A DNA stretch of 64,000 nt from the NCBI GenBank assembly GCA_040221175.1, contig JAVJVK010000004.1, forward strand, positions 352,268 through 416,267, in the 5' to 3' direction. Origin of the DNA: Phycisphaerales bacterium (GTDB lineage Bacteria > Planctomycetota > Phycisphaerae > Phycisphaerales > UBA1924). A model generated the notes under the pieces. That model made no database searches and was not told the origin of the DNA. It was given only the letters and a program-made list of their open reading frames with translations. How positions within the stretch are numbered: position 1 is the stretch's first letter; every line of letters starts with the position of its first letter. The position numbers and the translations under genes were made by a program. Positions 53,594 through 61,273 of the stretch are shown here, one piece after another.

Positions 53594-54091
53594 CTACTTG
53601 GCCTGCTTGCGCTCCCAATACGCGTCGGCCTTCGAGCGGACTTCGCGCTCGTCTGCGTCGTGCCACAGCGCACGGGCGTCGACTTCCTCGTTCTTGAGAA
53701 AGAGGTGCGTGCGTCCGTCGATCACCTCGAAGCTGGTGGGATCGGGCACGAAGTCGGAATCGACCGAGCAGCCGAAGGCACAGAAGCCGCCGTATGCGGG
53801 GAGGTATCGCTCGGGGTCGACCTTGAAGGCCTTGACCTGGCCAGCATCGGTCATGAAGTAGGTCACGCCCTCGTAGACCGCCTTGTGCAGGGGCGATCCC
53901 GGCTCGGCTCGTCCTCGGGTGAGGTACGAGACCGGGCTGTAGCCGCTCACGCCCAGCGGCGTGGTGTGAGCGGGCGAGCGGGGCGGTGTCACGTCCTGGC
54001 CGGTTGCGGCAGACTGGTCGGCGAGCCCAACGCCCGCGATGAGGGCGGCGCCGGCGAGCACGAGGGTGAGGATTGCAAACGAGTGATTCAT
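53594..54091 (-). CDS. Exported YHS-domain protein
   Basis: 165 residues from MNHSFAILTLVLAGAALIAGVGLAD (signal peptide or single anchor). The YHS-like domain lies at about 45-110: LGVSGYSPVSYLTRGRAEPGSP, AVYEGVTYFMTDAGQVKAFKVDPERYLPAYGGFCAFG. A cysteine pair CAFGC ends it and may bind metal. The last 40 residues are helical and charged. YHS domains occur in metal transport and tolerance proteins, but the role here is unknown. Confidence 0.8.
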   Translation of the reverse strand: MNHSFAILTLVLAGAALIAGVGLADQSAATGQDVTPPRSPAHTTPLGVSGYSPVSYLTRGRAEPGSPLHKAVYEGVTYFMTDAGQVKAFKVDPERYLPAYGGFCAFGCSVDSDFVPDPTSFEVIDGRTHLFLKNEEVDARALWHDADEREVRSKADAYWERKQAK

Positions 54092-54418
54092 GTGCGATCT
54101 CCTGGCATCACACGCCGATTGAGGCGGATGCCGCTGGTGGTTCATGTTCAGATAGAGACTGAAAGTTGCGTGCGCGCACCGTGGGCGCATCAGAACCTGG
54201 AGATCGCTAGAAGAGGGAGAGGCCCGTGCCGTTCAACTCGGCCTGCATTGCGTCCCTTCGGTCGCATCGAGGCGAGTGCTGGATGGCGTGTTGCATGGGC
54301 ATCGTGGGACGATCAACCCTGGCAGTCGAGGGCTTCTTCCCCGCGAGTTCAGTTTTTGGAGATGGCCCTTGACAACGGTGCGCGGCGGCCTCTTCGGGTG
54401 ACTCGTCGGCCCGGGCAA
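54092..54418. other. Intergenic, no gene seen
   Basis: 327 bp between the YHS gene and the tRNA-Ala remnant. Short open frames exist on both strands (one on minus reads through the tRNA remnant), but none has a ribosome-binding site or a recognisable sequence. I see no terminator hairpin. Confidence 0.5.
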
Positions 54419-54467
54419 TGGAGCGGAGGCGACTCGAACGCCCAACTTCCAGCTTGCAAAGCTGGCA
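54419..54467 (-). pseudogene. tRNA-Ala(TGC) 3' half, displaced original end
   Basis: On the minus strand the sequence from the anticodon stem to the discriminator base is intact: CCAGC-TTTGCAA-GCTGG (anticodon TGC), AAGTT, a T arm GGGCG-TTCGAGT-CGCCT (with one G-T pair), and acceptor strand CCGCTCC-A. The 5' half (acceptor 5' strand and D arm) is absent, replaced by element DNA. Joined to the 5' half of the intact gene at 62545-62617 it would form a complete tRNA-Ala. Confidence 0.85.
54443..54467. other. Attachment site core, left end (attL)
   Basis: 25 bp identical to 62569-62593, covering the anticodon stem-loop and part of the variable arm of tRNA-Ala. Bases outside the core differ between the two copies. 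It marks the left edge of the mobile element. Confidence 0.87.
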
Positions 54468-54672
54468 ACCCCCCGCCGTAACTCCTGATTCTACCGACAC
54501 TTGCGAGCCTACGCCCGACGACCCCCGCGCAAGCCCCAGCAGTTACGGCCAGAATGGCCCCCAATCGGACCCTGCCGACCCACGGTTGGCGGTGCTGTTG
54601 GAAGCATGGCCCGACCTGCCCGAGCCGATCCGCCGGGCGGTTGTAGCGATGGTCGAGGCGAGCAAGGCGTGA
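54466..54672 (+). pseudogene. Detached C-terminal tail of the integrase frame
   Basis: Beyond the left core the frame continues QPPAVTPDSTDTCEPTPDD and ends LAVLLEAWPDLPEPIRRAVVAMVEASKA (68 residues, stop at 54670-54672). In codon phase it exactly continues the integrase reading at the right core, where integration leaves only H-S-T-S before a stop. In the integrated state an ATG at 54418 could express an 84-residue fragment, but there is no ribosome-binding site. A tail of this LEAWPDLP-type helix is, as far as I recall, common at the C terminus of planctomycete integrases. Confidence 0.65.
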
Positions 54673-54856
54673 GGGTTTCAGTGGCACGCCGTCCACCGAA
54701 ATCGGGTCCGATGCCTCCCCTGCAAAGGGGCCGGTACGGGGGGCTCCCCACGCCGACCCATTCAGAAACTAGACCCCACAGCATCGCTCAACAAAATCGC
54801 GGCATTCATCCCAACTGAAACTGGGCGGGTGCTTGTACCTTTACTGGAGAACCAGA

Positions 54857-55141
54857 GTGACGACCAGAATGGACCACCCTTGGCCGAGCGGATGGCCACC
54901 CGTCTTCATCGTGAGCCAGGATGGCCAAGCACGCCCCTGTCCGTTCCTCATGGGCTTTGACGATCTGATCGACTTCCTGCGGCTGCACGACATCGCCCAC
55001 CCCAGAGCGTCGATCTACAGGTACCGCAAGCTGGGGCTCAGAAGCGTGCGAGTGGGCCGTCGGGTCTGGTTCAGGCTGGATGACGTGCTGGCGTTCTTGG
55101 AGGCCCAGCAGCAAGCCCTCCCGGATATCGGTTCGCTTTGA
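54857..55141 (+). CDS. Small helix-turn-helix DNA-binding protein
   Basis: 94 residues from a GTG with GGAG 8 bases upstream; a TTG at 54833 would lengthen it. The second half is an excisionase/MerR-like winged HTH: FDDLIDFLRLHDIAHPRASIYRYRKLGLRSVRVGRRVWFRLDDVLAFLEAQQQ (about 41-92). It is the first gene inside the left end of the element. It probably regulates the element or helps excision; two other small HTH genes lie near the primase. Confidence 0.65.
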   Translation: MTTRMDHPWPSGWPPVFIVSQDGQARPCPFLMGFDDLIDFLRLHDIAHPRASIYRYRKLGLRSVRVGRRVWFRLDDVLAFLEAQQQALPDIGSL

Positions 55142-55353
55142 GGAGTCCAATGAAGGGTGAGTAGTCTGTCCGCCCGCCGAGGCCACGTGAACCTCCCAAA
55201 TCTCGATCAGAGCCGTCACCGGGAACGGCTCTCGGAACCGGAGCGGAAACCAAAGTGTGATCTTGAGCGTCAGGTGGCAGCGGTGGCTGTCGGATCGCAC
55301 CGCCCAGTTGCGTTGATGGTTATAGGACTTTTTTGCCCGAGCGTGCACAAGCC

Positions 55354-55394
55354 TTGTCTGCTTACAACTGCACGCATATACTTGCTACAGCAAG
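55354..55394 (+). promoter_or_regulatory. Sigma-70-type promoter with overlapping operator palindrome
   Basis: TTGTCT at 55354-55359, 17 bases, TATACT at 55377-55382. A perfect dyad CTTGCT-AC-AGCAAG at 55381-55394 covers the end of the -10 and the expected start site, so a repressor bound there would block transcription of the P63C gene that starts at 55415. Confidence 0.72.
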
Positions 55395-55414
55395 CAGGAA
55401 TGTGAGGTGCATGC

Positions 55415-56488
55415 ATGTCGGATGACAAGAGCAGTGGTCAGGGCCCTGGCGACAACTTGTGGCGATCCAAGGGCGGCAAAGCAAGGGCCGAGAAGATGAC
55501 CAAGTCAGAGAGGTCTGAGGTTGCTAGGAGGGCAGCTGAGGCAAGGTGGGCCAAGGAAGCAGGGACAAAAGTGGTGATGGCCACTCACACCGGAGAACTC
55601 AAGATCGCCGACCCGCCAATTACGTGTGCTGTTCTCGAAGATGGCACACGGGTGCTCTCTGAGACCGGCATGGTAAATGCCTTGGGCCTGTATCGAAGTG
55701 GTGCCGTGCATGTGCGTGCACGCGACCCTGACGGAGGTCAGTCGCTACCGCTGTTCGTCGCGAACAAGAACATCCAGCCGTTCGTTGACGATGAGTTGGA
55801 ACAGATCCTGCGTAGGCCGATCTGGTTCAGGCAACCCGGCAGCGCGTCTCGCCAAAAGGGCCTGGATGCAAAGATCATCCCCAAGATCTGCGAGGTTTGG
55901 CTTCGCGCACGCGATGCCGGAGTGCTGGAAGGCAACAAGACACAGCAGGCTGTTGCCGTGAAGGCCGACATCCTGATGCGTGCACTTGCCGAGGTTGGAA
56001 CGGTTGCGCTCGTTGATGAGGCTACCGGTTACCAGCGTGAACGTGCACAAGATGCTCTTGCCAAGATTCTTGAAGCATTTGTGGCAAGGGAGCTGCAAAA
56101 GTGGATTCCGACGTTCCCGCTTGAATTCTACGAACTGATCTGTGAGATCCGTGGAGAGCCGCTGGAACGCGCGTACAGCCGACCCGCGTACTTCGGCAAA
56201 ATCACCAACGATCTGGTCTACGAACGGCTGGCTCCGGGCGTGCTTGATGAGCTTCGCTCCAAAAACCCTTCTCAACCCGACGGGCGACGGAAGCACAAGC
56301 ACCACCAGTTTCTCACGCCCGACATGGGGCACCCGAAACTGCGGGAGCACCTGATTGGTCTTGTCGCTTCCCTCAAGTCAGCCAAAGCCCTTGGCCTCGG
56401 ATGGGATGAATTCAAGAAGCTGATCGACAAGACCACGCCGAAGCAACCAAAGATGCCACTGTTTGATGGTCAACCGGATGACGACTGA
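55415..56488 (+). CDS. P63C-domain phage protein
   Basis: 357 residues. The N-terminal 50 residues are charged (WRSKGGKARAEKMTKSERSEVARRAAEARWAKE). The middle (VLEDGTRVLSETGMVNALGLYRSG) is like phage antirepressors. The C-terminal 95 residues are the P63C domain: RPAYFGKITNDLVYERLAPGVLDELRSKNP and GRRKHKHHQFLTPDMGHPKLREHLIGLVASLKSA. P63C proteins occur in phages and prophages and are thought to be regulatory. GC is lower than in the flanks, consistent with transfer. A good promoter and operator-like dyad precede it. Confidence 0.88.
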   Translation: MSDDKSSGQGPGDNLWRSKGGKARAEKMTKSERSEVARRAAEARWAKEAGTKVVMATHTGELKIADPPITCAVLEDGTRVLSETGMVNALGLYRSGAVHVRARDPDGGQSLPLFVANKNIQPFVDDELEQILRRPIWFRQPGSASRQKGLDAKIIPKICEVWLRARDAGVLEGNKTQQAVAVKADILMRALAEVGTVALVDEATGYQRERAQDALAKILEAFVARELQKWIPTFPLEFYELICEIRGEPLERAYSRPAYFGKITNDLVYERLAPGVLDELRSKNPSQPDGRRKHKHHQFLTPDMGHPKLREHLIGLVASLKSAKALGLGWDEFKKLIDKTTPKQPKMPLFDGQPDDD

Positions 56489-56697
56489 ACGGCCGCTGCC
56501 ACACCCTCGAACGCTGAACGAGGCAGCTTCCTGGCCAGCTCACTCGCCAGCCTGCCCCCAACTACACAAACCTCCCGAGCCATCGGTATGGAGGCTGTCT
56601 GATTCCGCAGTCTGGTGTGTGAGACGATCATCGGCCCGTCGGTAACGGGGCCCCGTGATGGATCATCGAACGCGCTAGCTTGCGTGGTTGAGTCAGA

Positions 56698-58236
56698 CTA
56701 ACAGCCGCTATCAAAATCGCTTTGGAACGCAAGGAAATCGAAGACGGTTAGTCTCCCATCACCATCAAAGTCCGCTTCCATGATGCCACTATCAAACCAC
56801 GATCCGAACAGCAAAAAGTCGAAGATCGTCAGGCGAAAGTCACCATCAAGATCCGTCCGGGCGGTGACTTCCACTTCACGACTCACAACGAGACCACAGG
56901 CGTTTGAAATCACCACGGAGTAGATCCCAGCATCGGCAATGGTTGCATCGAGTAGCGACAGCGAAGCCGTATCAGCGCCCTGCACAATGGCGCCCGTGGA
57001 CTGAACACCATTGCTGAGCGCCACTCCGTCCTTTTCCCACTGATACTGGCCGCCGTAGCCTTCGGCGAGTAACACCTCTAGTTGTGTCGGCTGGCCGCAG
57101 ACGATTCGCTGACTGCTGGGCTGACGAGCGATCCAAGGCACGCCATTGGTCGTCCATCGTGCAACGAAGCGGGTGTCGAACGAACCGGCTCTGGCGAAGT
57201 TGCCCCCAACCATGACCTCACCGAGCACAGTCTCGTACAATGCATAGACACCTTCGTCATGAAACGTACTAACTGAGCCGCTAGTACCTTGGCCGAGGGC
57301 CTGCCAGGTGGAATCACTCCATCTGGCGATGTTCGAGGCCGATCGACCGCCAGCCCGTGTGAAATTGCCTCCCGCGACGATTGCTCCGTCTGTTGTCGGT
57401 AACACCGCGCGAACCACGCCATCGGTGCCATCGCCGAGTCTCTGCCATGCCTCGCCGTCCCATAGGGCGATGTTGTTCGATTCGGCAAGCCCACTAAACC
57501 TGAAATCACCGCCAACGACGAGGCTGCCATCAGAGGCCAGCGACATCGCGTAGACGGGGCCGCTTGTGCCGAGCCCGAGCGGATGCCATTCGGTGCCATC
57601 CCACTTCGCAACATTGTTGACGGTCACACCGCCTGCGAACTCGAACTCTCCAGCAACATAGAGACTGCCAGAGTCATCGACCACCATCGAGTGGACTGCG
57701 CCTGAAACACCATCACCCAAAGGACTCCAGGTTGAGTCAACTCTTACGGCCACGCCGTCGAAGCGATCATCGCCCGAGCGAAGAGTCTCACCCCCGGCCA
57801 CGACTCGGCCACCGGAATCAAAAGTCAACGCGTTTACGCGCCCTTGTAGCCCAGGGTTGATCCAAATGCTGCCAGGGAGTAGCCGCCGAAGTTCACCCAC
57901 AGTCGCCCATAGCGTGCCGTCAGGCTCGGACAGAGCATCAATCACCTCACTGCCGGGACCAGGAACGGCACTCCACTCAAATCCCCTCCAATACGCCATT
58001 GATCCAGCAAAAACTGAACCCCCGAGGGTACCGAAAGCTCCGCCGACCAAATGAGCGACAGGCTGATCGTCGGTGACAGCAGCAGGCGCATCTGAAATCG
58101 TGAAGACAGGACCAAAGGGCCCTTCACGGAAGTCCATACGAAGCCACGCTCCATCACAATCCTGCCCCGACACCACGGTCGGGCAAAGGGCGTGAGAGCC
58201 AACAACCACCGCCAAGCACCACTTCAACACTCTCAC
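56698..58236 (-). CDS. Secreted beta-propeller plus Ig-like protein with GC-type dockerin tail (element cargo)
   Basis: 512 residues from a GTG (complement 58234-58236) with GGAGG 6 bases upstream; the frame above it is open but lacks a start signal. After the signal peptide (VLKWCLAVVVGSHALCPTVVSG) come propeller strands of the type IALWDGEAWQRLGDGTDGVVRAV and VAKWDGTEWHPLGLG, as in the chromosomal gene at 10079-11428. An immunoglobulin-like module follows (about 395-460; QYQWEKDGVALSNGVQSTGA ... ADAGIYSVVISNACG), then two dockerin-like repeats ending FDSGC. It lies inside the mobile element and on the opposite strand to its other genes. Confidence 0.82.
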   Translation of the reverse strand: MRVLKWCLAVVVGSHALCPTVVSGQDCDGAWLRMDFREGPFGPVFTISDAPAAVTDDQPVAHLVGGAFGTLGGSVFAGSMAYWRGFEWSAVPGPGSEVIDALSEPDGTLWATVGELRRLLPGSIWINPGLQGRVNALTFDSGGRVVAGGETLRSGDDRFDGVAVRVDSTWSPLGDGVSGAVHSMVVDDSGSLYVAGEFEFAGGVTVNNVAKWDGTEWHPLGLGTSGPVYAMSLASDGSLVVGGDFRFSGLAESNNIALWDGEAWQRLGDGTDGVVRAVLPTTDGAIVAGGNFTRAGGRSASNIARWSDSTWQALGQGTSGSVSTFHDEGVYALYETVLGEVMVGGNFARAGSFDTRFVARWTTNGVPWIARQPSSQRIVCGQPTQLEVLLAEGYGGQYQWEKDGVALSNGVQSTGAIVQGADTASLSLLDATIADAGIYSVVISNACGLVVSREVEVTARTDLDGDFRLTIFDFLLFGSWFDSGIMEADFDGDGRLTVFDFLAFQSDFDSGC

Positions 58237-58651
58237 TCGACACCTCCACCCGTAGAACCCCCAGCAGAAAAAGGTAGGGGTCAAGGGACGCGGCTGTGCC
58301 AGCAGAGCGGAGTGGCAAGGCCCGATAACGTCCATCGTTTGCCAACTCTAACTAGAAGTGATGATGGGGTACGCCGCACAGCACATCCAGCAGGCAGCAT
58401 TTTGCTAACTAGGAGTGGTGACGGAGTACGCCGTACATCATACCGCTCAAAGACCAAACACACCAAATGCCGGCTCGCCCTGATGATGCGTGACGCATCC
58501 CACGCAACGGGCTGACCAGATTCTGACCTGACAACCGTCGAACGCGTGGACCGCCACGCTGGCCACCTGAGCCCAATCCAACCACCGTTCAACGCCCACA
58601 CCGGGCGTTTTTTCGTGCGCCGACAGTCTTATTGATAAGGACTAATCACCT
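58237..58651. other. Intergenic regulatory-looking gap in the element, with direct repeats
   Basis: 415 bp between the cargo gene and the AlpA-like gene. The only structure is a pair of 33-bp direct repeats (58348-58380 and 58405-58437). It is a candidate origin or control region for the primase-helicase operon that follows. Confidence 0.55.
58348..58437. repeat. Pair of imperfect 33-bp direct repeats (iteron-like)
   Basis: Copy 1 at 58348-58380 and copy 2 at 58405-58437, 57 bp apart; both begin CTAACTAG and contain GTACGCCG, with 5-6 mismatches. Because they lie upstream of a primase-helicase operon they may be replication or repressor sites. Confidence 0.6.
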
Positions 58652-58861
58652 ATGTCGAAGGATCGACTCCCCACCGTTGGCCAGATCGCCCGCCAGCTCG
58701 ACGTGCCCGTCCATCGCATCGAGTACCTGATTCGCACTCGCAACATCCAGCACGTCGGCCGCGCCGGCATCGCCCGGGTGTACGACGCAAAGGACGTGGA
58801 GGCCCTGGCCGAGGAACTGCGCCGGATCAAGGACAGCCGGGGAGGGCGAAGTGATGCCTGA
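58652..58861 (+). CDS. AlpA/MerR-like excisionase-type DNA-binding protein
   Basis: 69 residues: LPTVGQIARQLDVPVHRIEYLIRTRNIQHVGRAGIARVYDAKDVEALAEELRR is a winged helix-turn-helix of the MerR/excisionase kind. AAGGA lies 10 bases before the start. It overlaps the next gene by 8 bp, which supports an operon with the second HTH gene and the primase-helicase. It probably controls excision or element expression. Confidence 0.75.
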   Translation: MSKDRLPTVGQIARQLDVPVHRIEYLIRTRNIQHVGRAGIARVYDAKDVEALAEELRRIKDSRGGRSDA

Positions 58862-59087
58862 GTCTCCCGCCCTGCTCACGACCAAGCAAGCCAGCGCGTT
58901 CCTTGGTCTGCCGCCACGCACGATTGCACGCCACGTCTCGTGCAACGCGCTGCCATCGGTCAAGATCGGCCGATCGCGACGCTTCCCGATCACCGCCCTC
59001 AACGCATGGCTCGCCGCCGGTTGCCCGACCGAGCCTGGCGATGGTGGTCGAATCCTTGCAGACCTTCGCAAGGGGGTGCGATCGTGA
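58854..59087 (+). CDS. Excisionase-family helix-turn-helix protein
   Basis: 77 residues from ATG at 58854, with GGAGG about 11 bases upstream. LLTTKQASAFLGLPPRTIARHVSCNALPSVKIGRSRRFPITALNAWLAAG is the classic excisionase-family HTH (TTKQAS ... IPSVKIG-R-R-F). It overlaps the preceding HTH gene and its stop overlaps the primase-helicase start as GTGA (59084-59087). Two adjacent small HTH genes of this sort are common next to phage-satellite primases. Confidence 0.82.
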   Translation: MPESPALLTTKQASAFLGLPPRTIARHVSCNALPSVKIGRSRRFPITALNAWLAAGCPTEPGDGGRILADLRKGVRS

Positions 59088-60997
59088 GCGGCCCGGTACA
59101 ACGAGTCTTGGCAGCACTGAAAGCACACGGCCACAAGCCCCGCGAGTCCGGCGATGGCTGGTCATGCACATGCCCAGCCCACGATGACACCAACCCTTCC
59201 CTGTCGATCAAAGCCGGCGACGACGGACGGGCGTTGGTGCATTGCCACGCGGGCTGCCCGACCGACGGTGTGTGTCATGCCATCGGGCTGCGGGCCGCCG
59301 ATCTATTCGCGTCTAACACCGATCGACCCACCGGACGGTCAACCCCGAAGCGCCGGCAGGAATCGACCACGAAGGCCGGCACGTTCCCCACGGCCGACGA
59401 TGCGGTGCGTGCGCTGGAACGCCAGCACGGCCGACGCTCGGCGATCTGGACGTACACGGACGCGGGGGGCGAGTCTGTGGGGCTGGTGGTGCGGTGGAAC
59501 ACAACCACGGGTAAGGACGTGCGGCCAGTATCGCGCAGCGACGATGGACGCTGGCGCATCGGTGGAATGGCCGCCCCCCGACCCCTGTACGCCCTGCCCG
59601 ACCTGCTGGCCGCGCCGGCGTCGGATCGGGTGTGGGTGTGCGAGGGTGAGAAGGCGGCAGACGCTGCCCAGGCGGTAGGGCTGACGGCGACGACGAGCCC
59701 GCACGGCTCGAAGTCGGCAAGCAAGGCGGACTGGTGCCCGATGGCCGGGCGTGACGTGGTGATCCTGCCCGACCACGACGACGCGGGCGAGGGGTACGCC
59801 GACGACGTGGTACGGCTGGTGACGGCTACGGGCGCGAAGTCGGTGCGAGTGGTTCGGTTGGTGGACTTGTGGGCAGGGATGCCCGAAGGCGGTGATCTGG
59901 CGGACCTGTTGGACCATCGCGGCGGTGACGGTGAAACCGTCCGCGCGGAAGTCGAGGCATTGGCGAATGCGGCCCAGCCCGTTGCGGATTCGATTCAACC
60001 GCTAAGGGTTCGGGGCGATCGAAACGAATTACGATTCGTTTCCGTGGCCGACATTGGCCCTTCCGAGCCCACCGATTGGCTGTGGCCGGGGTACATCGCC
60101 CGAGGAAGCGTGACGCTGCTGACCGGCCGCTGGAAGGGCGGCAAGACCACGCTGTTGAGTCACCTGCTACGCGACCTATACCGGGGTGAGGGGCTGGTGG
60201 ACACACCCATCGACGGCCCCGCGCTGATCGTGAGCGAGGAACCGCTTTCGCTGTGGAGGCACCGGCGTGACGCCCTGCCCCTTCCTGCCGACGTGCGCAT
60301 TGCCCAGCGTGAGAGCTTCGCCAAGCCCAGCCGACAACAGTGGGAAGCGTGGATCGAAACACTCGCCGAGACCATCCGACGCGAGGGCGTGGCCCTGGTG
60401 GTGTTCGACACGCTGGCGGGACTTTGGCCCGTGGACAACGAGAACGACGCCGCACAGGTACAGGAAGCGCTCGCCCTGCTGCGAGACCTGACGCAAGCCG
60501 GCGCTGCGGTGCTGCTGTGCCATCATCCCCGCAAGGGCGAGGGCGACAACTTCCAAGCGAGCCGGGGTAGTGGAGCGCTGCCGGGGTTCGCCGACATTCT
60601 TGTGGAACTGCAAACCTACCAGAGAGACGACGCCAGCGACCGCCGGCGCAAGTTGGTGGCAACCGGACGCTACGAAGGCACCCCCGCCGAATTGGTGATC
60701 GAGTTAGGAGAGGCCGGGTACATCATGCTGGGCGAGCCCACGGGCGTGCGTGCTGCCGAAGTTGCCGACACCATCGCCGAACTGCTGCCGGCACACGGGG
60801 AAGGCATGACCGCCGACGATGTGGCGACGGCATGGCCGACAGAGTGGAAGCCGGGCAAGACCCAACTGCGCGGGGCGCTGAAAGCTGGGCACGAAGCCGG
60901 CCGGTGGGTACAGAGCGGCAAGGGCGTGAAGGGCTCGCCCTACACCTACACGCGGCCCCCGGATTCGATTCAATCGCCAGAGACCCATAGCGGCTGA
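59084..60997 (+). CDS. Primase-helicase (zinc-finger, Toprim and RepA/RecA-like ATPase)
   Basis: 637 residues from the GTG that overlaps the upstream stop. Domains in order: zinc finger (WSCTCPAHDDTNPSL and HCHAGC, about 25-60); Toprim (VWVCEGEKAADAA about 183 and ILPDHDDAGEGYADD about 226); and a RecA-like ATPase, Walker A TGRWKGGKTTLLSHLL about 345, Walker B VVFDTLAGLWP about 439, and LLCHHPRKGEGDNFQASRGSGAL about 476. A C-terminal winged-helix region (about 570-625) may bind origin DNA. It should give the element its own replication start. Encoded in an operon with two HTH genes. Confidence 0.9.
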   Translation: MSGPVQRVLAALKAHGHKPRESGDGWSCTCPAHDDTNPSLSIKAGDDGRALVHCHAGCPTDGVCHAIGLRAADLFASNTDRPTGRSTPKRRQESTTKAGTFPTADDAVRALERQHGRRSAIWTYTDAGGESVGLVVRWNTTTGKDVRPVSRSDDGRWRIGGMAAPRPLYALPDLLAAPASDRVWVCEGEKAADAAQAVGLTATTSPHGSKSASKADWCPMAGRDVVILPDHDDAGEGYADDVVRLVTATGAKSVRVVRLVDLWAGMPEGGDLADLLDHRGGDGETVRAEVEALANAAQPVADSIQPLRVRGDRNELRFVSVADIGPSEPTDWLWPGYIARGSVTLLTGRWKGGKTTLLSHLLRDLYRGEGLVDTPIDGPALIVSEEPLSLWRHRRDALPLPADVRIAQRESFAKPSRQQWEAWIETLAETIRREGVALVVFDTLAGLWPVDNENDAAQVQEALALLRDLTQAGAAVLLCHHPRKGEGDNFQASRGSGALPGFADILVELQTYQRDDASDRRRKLVATGRYEGTPAELVIELGEAGYIMLGEPTGVRAAEVADTIAELLPAHGEGMTADDVATAWPTEWKPGKTQLRGALKAGHEAGRWVQSGKGVKGSPYTYTRPPDSIQSPETHSG

Positions 60998-61054
60998 AAC
61001 GAAACCAATCGTAAATACACTTGCATCATCCGAAGTATTGGAGTACCATCCACC

Positions 61055-61273
61055 ATGCCGAGCGTAACCGAGACACTGCGGGACGCCCTGGAACACTGCG
61101 GCCAGACACGGTACGCGGTAAGCAAGGCGACGGGCATACCGCAATCGACCCTGAGCCGGTTCGTGGCCGAGGGGCGGGCGCTGCGGGGCGACAACATCGA
61201 CGTGTTGGCCGACTACCTGGACTTGCAACTGGTGGCCAAGGCGAGCAAGCGGAAGGGGGCCAAGCGTGGCTAA
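61055..61273 (+). CDS. Small XRE-like transcriptional regulator
   Basis: 72 residues, nearly all one Cro/C1-type helix-turn-helix: MPSVTETLRDALEHCGQTRYAVSKATGIPQSTLSRFVAEGRALRGDNIDVLADYLDLQLV. It ends in a basic tail. It starts 58 bp after the primase-helicase and overlaps the integrase start by 8 bp (61266-61273), so it is co-transcribed with the integrase and likely sets its level. Confidence 0.82.
   Translation: MPSVTETLRDALEHCGQTRYAVSKATGIPQSTLSRFVAEGRALRGDNIDVLADYLDLQLVAKASKRKGAKRG

Noticed and set aside
54419..54500. Second functional tRNA-Ala
   Set aside because: The anticodon arm, T arm and 3' acceptor strand are present, but no D arm or 5' acceptor strand is found upstream; it is the displaced 3' half at the element's left end.
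54207..54500. Minus-strand frame of 97 codons at the left end of the element
   Set aside because: It runs through the tRNA remnant (a translated tRNA reading) and has no ribosome-binding site.
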